Below the pieces are notes generated by a model, which worked only from the letters and a program-made list of their open reading frames with translations, did no database searches and had not been told where the DNA came from. This document shows, piece after piece, positions 56,192 through 64,000 of a DNA stretch of 64,000 bases. The DNA is from Xestospongia bergquistia. Lineage: Eukaryota; Porifera; Demospongiae; Haplosclerida; Petrosiidae. The position numbers and the translations under genes were made by a program. Positions within the stretch are counted from its first letter, which is position 1, and every line of letters starts with the position of its first letter. The stretch covers positions 749,001 to 813,000 of the forward strand of contig OZ014415.1 in the NCBI GenBank assembly GCA_963965975.1, read 5' to 3'.

Positions 56192-57675
56192 GTACTTTAG
56201 TTATTGATATGATCTAATCACTAACAGTATATTGAGGTACAGTTGTAAATCCAATAATTCTTGCAGAGTATATTTCTCTCTTACTCCATCTTACTTGAAC
56301 AGTACAACCTAATTCTGGTGTTCCTGTACACTAAATAATAATGAGATACTAAATGAAATAATTAGTAGGGGCATTATCAATATAACCCTCTCTTAATAAC
56401 AATAGTTATCTCACTAATTACTAGGGACAAACCCAATTAATTACTCACAATAATATCTGAACTGTCCATTTCAGAACACATTGTTCCATCTTCAAATTGA
56501 ACTTCAAAACTCTTTAACTCGTCAACAGAAGTCACATGACCATGAGCATACTGTTGTCTAAAAGTGGGTGTGGTCAACCAAGTCACATGATATTAAAATA
56601 GGTGGAGTTACCTGGTATTCTTTGTTTTAGCATGTACTTCATCTCCTTTTGATATTGTGATTGACTGAATAGAACCCTATTAAAAAGGGTGGGGTCATGT
56701 TAACCACGACCATTAATCAGTTACCTCTGATGAATGCTTGGAACACACATAACCTGATTTCCCACCCAATTGCTGAGGGATAAACCCTTGATATTGGACA
56801 CAAGTGACATGAAAAGGGGTGTGGCACTTTGGCCATATACATTGTACACAAGCCCCGCCCTTACCACCAACAGATGATGTCATACAGAAAGTACATTTCT
56901 AGAGAAAGAGAGGGGAGAGAGAGAGAGAGAGAATAAATTCAAACAGCTTATCTTAGCCAAACTTAGTTGGCTCAAAACAAAGTAAGTTGTCATTAAAGTT
57001 TCCAAACTATTAAAACAGATAACATTACACTTACTATATAATCTAACAATTAAATATTTACAATAGACATACCATTACAATACTTACTACATTATCTAAC
57101 AATTAAATATTTACAATAGACATACCAATACAATACTTACTACATTATCTAACAATTACATTATTATAATTATCATACCAATCTTTGACGAGAACGAGAT
57201 AAAGAAGACAAAACAATTGGCTCCTTTAAATCCGTCTGTCCAAATACAATTTCTGGTATAGTCACTGCACACACTATATGTGCCCATTGTCCTGATGGGT
57301 GTGACGTAGGTTTTAAAGCTCCTCCTCTTAACACACAGAGACAACATTCCTAGAAAGAACAGATATATTCCCTAGATGCATTATGTGTAAAACTACTTAC
57401 AGCATTATATTTTCTTCTTTCACAACGACAACACAACCAAGGCTGTGTACTAACTTTTTTAGCACCATAACAAGCTATAGAAATATATAGTTACCATAGT
57501 AACAGGCCACATCTACTCACATTGATGAATGGTGATTCTACATTTATCACAAGTAAGTAGTTCTGATCCTTCATCGTCGTCGTCATCTAACGTCTCCTGG
57601 GCAAGATGAGCTAACGAAAGTGGTAACTGCACAGCTGCTCTTTGGACTACCACCTGTAAACAAAAGACATATCAA

Positions 57676-57706
<31 letters not shown>

Positions 57707-60587
57707 TACTTTTAAGCTCCTTGATCCCAGTCCTTTCTTTACCGTTGTTTCATGAGCTTTCAAACATTTCGTTGTAGACCTTAGCTGCGAGTAACGGTAC
57801 GTTGTAAAAGGATTTGGTAATTCAAACATTGAACAAATACAACATTGAGATCCTCCACGTGACATCAATTGATTGAAAGCCTGCTCAACTATAAAATCAT
57901 GAGGTTGACTCTGCCACAATCCATTGAAATGTCGTCTCCAATCTGACCCCTCCCCTTCATCCACCTCCTCCTCAAGATCATCGTCTTCTTCTTTAAGCTT
58001 CGATTTTTTAGTGGGCGGAGGTTTGAAAGAGAATTCTAAGAGTTTGTTATGTTTAGTACCAGTAGATCTAAAGAGAATTATAAGAGGGTGTGGTTGTTAG
58101 ATGAATATCTGTCCATGTACAAGTACGCATCCATACTTCCATGCACTTATACATCCATCAAATCAACCATCTATCCATCCTGCATACCTTGATGACTCCG
58201 AGTGTTTTGTGGGCGTGGCTTTGCTTTCTTTCTTACGACAATACTCTTCCCATTGTTCAGGTTGGAACTTCTCCACAAAAACATCCATATTTATTTGGAC
58301 CATATCTTTACGACACATACATCTCTTAGCCTTTTTCCCATACTCAATCCACCTCAAACTAGCAAAGTTAGTACTCTCGGCACAGTTGAGTCCCTGGTTG
58401 AAACCAGCATGATACCCATAGGGAAATGTTACAATGAAGTTACCAGGTTCTTGGACAACCTTTATAAGTGAAAGGAAATAATATTTAACCCTTTATGATT
58501 TCTGTTGTCGTCGTTATTTTTAGTGTTTGGTGAAGTCTTACTTTTCCATAAGGAATAGAATGTTGTTTTAATACTGATGGCGATATGATAGACATTTTGT
58601 GTCTTAAGAAACTAGCACATTCATCAAAACTATCTGGAAAGAGAGCTTTAGCAAGTCTTTCCAAACGTTCAGCATGAGCTAATGGAATGGCATACCTAGA
58701 GAAATTATGTTACTATGATTAAGTTCATTAACCTTTACTAATGGTAGCTATTCTAGGTTATTGTGATCAGTACTGATGTTCACTAGTCTAGAGATTATTA
58801 ATGGTAGCTATTCTAGGTCATTGTGATCAGTACTGATGTTCACTAGTCTAGAGCTTACTAATGCTAGCTATTCTAGGTCATTGTGATCAGTACTGATGTT
58901 CACTAGTCTAGAGATTATTAATGGTAGCTATTCTAGGTCATTGTGATCAGTACTGATGTTCACTAGTCTAGAGCTTACTAATGGTAGCTATTCTAGGTCA
59001 TTGTGATCAGTACTGATGTTCACTAGTCTAGAGCTTACTAATGGTAGCTATTCTAGGTCATTGTGATCAGTACTGATGTTCACTAGTCTAGAGTTTACTA
59101 ATGGTAGCTATTCTAGGTCATTGTGATCAGTACTGATGTTCACTAGTCTAGAGCTTACTAATGATAGCTATCCTAGATCACTGAGGTAAGTATTGATAAT
59201 CATAATAGTTATTCTAGATCACTATTATCTTACTGATAATCATATCTACAATACGTACGACTACTAAAATTACTATACCAAACCTTAGTTATCATATTAT
59301 CAAAGGACAGACATACCATTGTTTAGGAGCACCAAAATGAAGATAATTTATACTGTAAAGGTCCATATCTTCAGTGTGCCAAGCAAAGGTCGTCTTCCAC
59401 ATGCCAAAGTAAAGATAAGCTGTGTTTACCCCCGGAATACTGACGCCATATTCTTCTGTGACTGTATCCAGTATGGTACCCAAGTGGTTGATATTCCATT
59501 CTTTGACATCTTGGTCGTAAAGAGAACCGGGTATGTCTGCTCCATATATGGGTGGATTGAAGGTGACGTTCTTCCAGTATTTACGTTCAAGCTCCTCATT
59601 GTCTTTAACTTTAGGAGGTTTGTATCTGCAGAGAAGACAAAGGATAATGAATGAATGGGATGAGAGATAGAGAGATAAACAAACAAAGAGCAGAGATACA
59701 AGAGAAATACATAAAGAAGTGTCAATTGTTGTATCCTATTAACAACATTATGAAATCTTACAAGTCACTGTTAGCCATTTCCTTAAACTTAGAGAAAATC
59801 AACGACTTCTTTTGAATATTGAACACTTGATAGACACCTAGAGAAAGAAACAAGAACTAATATAAAAGACACACCCATTATGAGATAAACTGAACCCCTA
59901 CGATGAACCCCTACGATTGAAAGCTCTGAGGAACTGTTCATGTAACAGTATGTTTTACGATAACAATGGGCAGGACTATAACTTTAATGTGGGTGTGGCA
60001 TTCTAAATGACGTAATGTGATGTACGATATCGAGAGAGATATTACAATAGTTATCAAAGAAAGGATGAAATATGCTGGTCATTAGCTATTGTAAGAACAA
60101 ATAGTATACTAATTATATAAAAGTAGAAAGTCTTGAGTTTATTATCCAAGTGTTATGATAACCACACATAATGTAATTGAACATTCTGCAATTTTGATTG
60201 GTCAGGAGTCTTTCATGCAAAAACAAGTCACTAATGTACTATTCCATTATCAGTCATAAGGGTTGAGTCTGGCTTGCGAAACTAGACTAAAGTGGTCACA
60301 ACTTACCTTGTTGGCCGGTAACAAACTGAGAGACTGGTGTGGGAATAACAAAATCATCCACTCCATTGTAATCACGGCATGGTTTCCATTCTTTAGGCGG
60401 TATTATCTGTTAATATAAAAATAAATGAAAATTTATAATACTGTAAAAACTATTATATTCTAACTTTAGCTATGCCGTTGTGATGAGCTCCGTGTTCTTC
60501 CATATACGAAATGAACCGAGGGAAGTCTCTGAATTGTTCCAAAGTTGGAGTGAACACCATAATACCACCTTCCATATGAAAAGCCAT
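55598..60587 (-). CDS. KDM4: KDM4-type JmjC histone lysine demethylase
   Basis: ATG 60587 ([19 protein letters not shown]) begins JmjN. Further exons give [26 protein letters not shown], then JmjC at 59630-59300 with [19 protein letters not shown] and HFGAPKQWY (Fe ligands His and Glu, 2-oxoglutarate Lys). The exon at 58466-58200 has [19 protein letters not shown] (third Fe ligand His). Then zinc-ligand CRCMCRKD-type residues, an acidic linker, PHD ([25 protein letters not shown]), extended PHD ([20 protein letters not shown]) and a double Tudor ([38 protein letters not shown]), ending near PLSTQ. The family removes methyl groups from H3K9/H3K36 in the nucleus; all catalytic residues are present. 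The 3' end is uncertain: either the frame runs through a CT repeat to 55598 or a short intron ends it near 55629. Confidence 0.92.
55655..55696 (-). repeat. (GA)n microsatellite at the 3' end of KDM4
   Basis: GA run on the plus strand, CT on the KDM4 strand. It either encodes a Ser-Leu repeat at the C-terminus or lies in a final intron of about 60 nt ending in AAGCAG. Confidence 0.85.
55835..56062. repeat. 60-bp satellite-like repeat, locus 1 (about four copies)
   Basis: Repeats of TAGCTATCCTAGGTCACTGT followed by GGTAAGTACTGATGTTTACTAGTCTAGA, in a KDM4 intron. Same family as loci at 58738 and 63815. Confidence 0.9.
56164..56191 (-). repeat. (GA)n tract upstream of a KDM4 acceptor
   Basis: On the KDM4 strand a CT tract followed by TTTGTAG and the Tudor exon start (VFDDGSENT). 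A similar tract at 56903-56931 precedes the KCTFCM exon. Confidence 0.85.
57030..57170. repeat. Tandem repeat of about 53 bp, 2.5 copies
   Basis: Repeated ATCTAACAATTAAATATTTA followed by CAATAGACATACCA, in the KDM4 intron between extended-PHD exons. Confidence 0.85.
58738..59215. repeat. 60-bp satellite-like repeat, locus 2 (about eight copies)
   Basis: Very regular 60-bp units containing GGTAGCTATTCTAGGTCATT and GTGATCAGTACTGATGTTCA then CTAGTCTAGAG. Fills the KDM4 intron between the JmjC exons at 59300 and 58700. Confidence 0.95.
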
Positions 60588-61477
60588 CCTAGAAACAACT
60601 AGGAGAGGAGCTAGTCGCACGTTCTAATTAACGCCCACCAGTAATTAAACAAGTAGGCGTGACCAATGTGAAATATTCATAATTAAATGCAAATTACTCA
60701 ACCTCAGCAAGGACCTCCCATTATAGACACCTCCCATTACAATAGACAATATTACAATGATAATGAGTTCACTCAGTGAACAATATAGATAACAACAGAA
60801 TGATATTTACAGAAAGAAAAAAGAAATTTCAATGACAAAAAGAAAAAAAAACGGTTTAAAAAATTCCCTAGCTAACAAAGTGAAACTGAATGTGAAACTG
60901 AAAATGTCCTCAAAATAAGAGCAATATTTCACCTAATTCAATCAAACTAACAAGAGAGTCTCGTCTCTTGTTAAAATGATAATAAATAAAATATTAAAAC
61001 ACTTCTGTGTGCAAGAACTCCTAATAAGGAAACCGTCCTAGAAAATAATACCAATCTATCACTATGACAACCACCAATGATTGGTGTGTGGGCGTAGATG
61101 ACAGACTGCTAACAAAAAGATCCTCATAATAATACAGCTGGTCTCTAGACTCCAAAATAAAAGGAAAAAGAATTTGGAAAAAAATGGACGGATCGTCAAA
61201 CAATAAATACCAATAATAGGACAATATGAGAAAAAAATGAAAAAAAATAATCAGAGAATTTGATTTAGTCTATGAGAGAGGGAGAAGAAGAAGGGGGAAG
61301 GGGATAGGGAGAAGTGGGAGGGTGGGAGAGAGGGAGAAGTGGGAGGGAGAGAGGGAGAAGTGAGAGGGTGGGAGGGAGAGAGGGAGAAGTGGGAGGGAGA
61401 GAAGAGGGAGAAGTGAGAGGGAGAGAAGAGGGAGAGAGAGAGCATACAGTTTGCTTACATAGCAATAAATAGATACC
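60588..61477. other. Gap between TNPO (upstream) and KDM4
   Basis: Both neighbours are on the minus strand, so this holds the TNPO 3' UTR and the KDM4 promoter or 5' UTR. An acceptor-like TTTCTAG directly before the KDM4 ATG suggests a 5' UTR intron. A purine-rich GGGAGA tract occupies 61270-61442. No further gene recognised; short open frames here have no family likeness. Confidence 0.6.
61270..61442. repeat. GGGAGA-rich purine tract
   Basis: About 170 bp of GGGAGAAGTGGGAGGGAGAG-type repeats, immediately 3' of the TNPO stop codon on its strand (pyrimidine-rich in the transcript). Confidence 0.92.
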
Positions 61478-64000
61478 TCATATCTGGTAAGCAGTACCCA
61501 ATTTAGCCCTCAGCTGAGGAGGAAATTGACTAACAAATTCCTGCCAAGTTTGATCGCCAACATTGGTTTTAAAACCATGAAATATCTAATATTGATACAA
61601 ACACAAAAACAAAACCTCTTCATTCCTATCCATCCATCATCCATATGTCTGTCCATATGTCCATCCATATGTCCATCCATTCTACCTTAAAGAACATCTC
61701 CTTAAGATCATTTTTAGGTTCTTCCCAAGAAGCAACAGCATCACAAAAGAATATAAAATCTTGAGCCACGCCCTGTGGATTTAAACCAATCATAGCACAC
61801 ACTCCTCTAAAAGCAGAGTCTTTCTCTTCATTGTCTCGAATATTACGTAATGAAATACACCACAATCTCACAAACTGACCAAGATACGGAGCAACCTCAT
61901 TCGGACAAACAAAACCAAGTCGTCCAATAGTAATAGCTGTATTTTCTAAGAGGTTCTTAGGTGTGGCAGGACGATTAATGTTCTCAATTAATCGGAGCAG
62001 AATAAGTGGTAAGTATTGTTTCATATCTTGACCAAGTTGCATTGATATTTCTCCAATGGCCCACGTAGCATTGTTGCATACTGATACAAAGTCTGGGTTA
62101 AGATTTTGACTAAGAACCTTCATGAAATTATCTAAATAAAATTAACATGATTTATTTATTACTAATTACTAGGGGCAAAGCTAGAATATCTAATTAGTAC
62201 TAATTACATGCACTAGGGGTAACATACCACATCTAATTAATACTAATTACTAGGGGCAAAGTTGTCATCTAGTTAGTACTAATTACATGTACTAGGGGTA
62301 ACATAGTATATCTAATTAGTACTAATTATTAGGGATAGAGCCAACTTACCCACACAAGGTCTGACATGTTGAAAGCATGCTTTAGTCAAGTCACCCAAAA
62401 GTGCAAAGGAGCTTTGTCTAACATCATGTAATGGATCCTGCATACACTGGAATAACAGACTCATGATGTTACTTTTAGCAATCAAATGTTCAATACTAGC
62501 TCCTAGTCCTTCAGCTAAACCACTCAATAAATCTAACGAGACTATCATGAAATCTTTATCTGGGGTCTGAAAATATTCAGGGTTACTGTGAGCAGCCTGG
62601 ATCATATGTAGGGTCTGATCAATAAGAGCTAAAGATCTATTGAAAACCGGTTCACAGTACGGGAAAAACCCGCTTTGCAGAGCAATAGCTACTGAAGATA
62701 AACACTAAAAATAAAGGGGAAAAAATTAGTAATAACCAAAATTACACACACATATTCTGTTGTCTATCCATCCATCCATCCATTCATCCATCTATCCATC
62801 CATCCATCTATCCATTCATTCATCCATCCATCCATCCATTCATCCATCCATTCATCTATCCATCCATCCATTCATCCATCCATCTATCCATCCATTCATT
62901 CATCCATTCATCCATCTATCCATCCATTCATTCATCTATCCATCCATTCATTCATCCAATACCTCTAGTAATGGAAACAAATCTTTATCTTCATCTTTTA
63001 ATGAGTACCATTTTTGAAACAAAGGAGGCATCAACAAATCTATATATTCCTACAACAAATCACATGACAATCACATGACACTACAGTTACAACACGTACC
63101 TGTTTATTGAGATTGTTCCCCACAGAATCTGCCAGCGTCCCAATAGCGTCATATAATATCAACAGGTTCTTAGCTTGGTACTTAGTAAAAGCAAATACCA
63201 GTACTTGCAAGATATCATGTAGATAGGGTACTAGCTCAGTACATGCCTCTTCCTCAAGGGTAGCAAACGCACTGCATGCTGCCTCTTGTACTCTTTTATT
63301 AGAATCAAGTATCCTCTTCAGAAGCTGAAATAATTAATAAACAATTCATAACTAGATACCATATATATAGTGGACATGCTCTAATTATACAAGCAGAAAT
63401 TGAATACAGACAGTCAGACAGACAGACGTAAGTACACAGACAAAAAGTGGACATACCTCTGACATTAGTGGTTGTAAGAAAGCTTCATGAGGTTGTGTTA
63501 CAACCCAGTGAGAATATCGTGACAATGTCCAACATGTAATAGAACGGACTAATGCTTTAGTATCTGATAAACATGTTGTGAGATAAGGTAGTAACCCAGG
63601 TAAGTGTGGGGACATGCCGTCCATGCAACCCTCGGCAACAGCCCCTAGGGCCAAAATGGATGACTCCTTTATCAACCAATCTTGGGAGAAGAGAGCTTCT
63701 TTGAGTAATGGAAGAAGAACTGGCAAGAGATTGTCATGGAACACATTAGAGAGAACATCAAGAGCAGCTGCACTACATCTGAAAATGAAGTAAATATTCT
63801 GTTACCATTGTGATGTAAAATAGCTATGTCTAGACTAGTAAACATCAGTACCTATAGGATAGCTACCACAGTGACCTAGCATAGCTACAATTAGTAAGTT
63901 CTAGACTAGTAAACATCAGTACTTACCACATTGACCTAGGATAGCTACCACTAGTATGTTCTAGACTAGTAAACATCAGTACTTACTACAGTGACCCAGG
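61478..64000 (-). CDS. TNPO1: Transportin (karyopherin beta-2), C-terminal half; 5' part beyond right edge
   Basis: Stop TGA 61480-61478. Exons about 63780-63457, 63328-63100, 63050-62965, 62706-62349, 62124-61686 and 61587-61478. Highly conserved HEAT-repeat sequence: [121 protein letters not shown] and [17 protein letters not shown]. The terminus [15 protein letters not shown] to AYQI matches the transportin-1/2 C-terminal helix. It imports PY-NLS cargoes such as hnRNP proteins into the nucleus, with RanGTP release. Whether it is the TNPO1 or TNPO2 orthologue (or predates their split) cannot be told. Introns hold a CATC microsatellite and satellite repeats. Confidence 0.93.
62150..62340. 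repeat. Degenerate tandem repeat in a TNPO intron
   Basis: Three to four copies of TAATTAGTACTAATTAC followed by ACTAGGGGTAACATA or TAGGGGCAAAG, spacing about 60-70 bp. Confidence 0.8.
62763..62958. repeat. (CATC)n microsatellite
   Basis: About 195 bp of CATC/CATT units in a TNPO intron. It creates a spurious plus-strand open frame. Confidence 0.95.
63815..64000. repeat. 60-bp satellite-like repeat, locus 3, inverted, reaching the right edge
   Basis: TCTAGACTAGTAAACATCAG followed by TACTTACCACATTGACCTAGG is the reverse complement of the repeat at 55835 and 58738. At least three copies; continues past the window. In a TNPO intron. Confidence 0.92.

Noticed and set aside
61021..61224. 67-codon hydrophobic open frame between TNPO and KDM4
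   Set aside because: No domain, no start context or splice support, AT-rich chance frame.

Overview
This is a eukaryotic, metazoan-type window. It is AT-rich and intron-dense, with many short introns (often 40-300 bp, GT-AG). It holds receptor tyrosine phosphatases with Ig and fibronectin type III ectodomains, TRAF-like RING proteins, and several conserved housekeeping genes. The gene content, short introns and compact spacing fit a demosponge (Amphimedon-like) genome best. That is inference; I could not search for it.

Layout. (1) Bases 244-11545, minus strand: a receptor protein tyrosine phosphatase (RPTP-A) with about 16 Ig-like and 6 FN3 domains, one TM helix and the first part of a phosphatase domain. 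It runs off the left edge. (2) 14041-30238, minus: a second complete RPTP (RPTP-B) with about 7 Ig, 7 FN3, a TM helix, an active-looking D1 and a degenerate D2. Its introns hold a perfect 170-bp palindrome and many tandem repeats. (3) 30489-31766, plus: a small six-exon gene joining a dsRNA-binding domain to the helix-turn-helix part of MBF1/EDF1. It is divergently paired with RPTP-B. (4) 31955-38039, plus: a third RPTP (RPTP-C) with a very short ectodomain, one Ig-like domain. (5) 38417-50719, minus: a tandem array of about ten intronless RING plus TRAF-type zinc-finger genes in all states of decay, mixed with fragments of RNF170 and small transposons. (6) 51657-52877, minus: intact RNF170, head-to-head (48 bp) with (7) EIF2B3 at 52926-55596, plus, whose last intron is a 40-bp minisatellite. 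(8) 55598-60587, minus: a KDM4-type JmjC histone demethylase with PHD/ePHD and double Tudor, tail-to-tail with EIF2B3. (9) 61478 to the right edge, minus: the C-terminal half of a transportin (TNPO1/2-like) gene.

How it fits together. The left half is a receptor-phosphatase neighbourhood: three paralogues with different ectodomains and shared tandem phosphatase architecture, suggesting local duplication plus exon shuffling of phase-1 Ig/FN3 exons. The middle is a fast-evolving birth-and-death cluster of TRAF-like E3 candidates. The right is a conserved block of unrelated housekeeping genes. A window-wide feature is that long CT microsatellites sit directly upstream of 3' splice sites on the transcribed strand, so their orientation follows gene direction.

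The most novel items are the dsRBD-MBF1 fusion, the perfect intronic palindrome, the strand-polarised splice-site microsatellites, and the RING/TRAF array with embedded RNF170 scars and datable small transposons. Exon limits are read by eye from GT/AG and reading frame. Gene ends are exact where a start or stop codon is quoted; internal exon ends are otherwise approximate.
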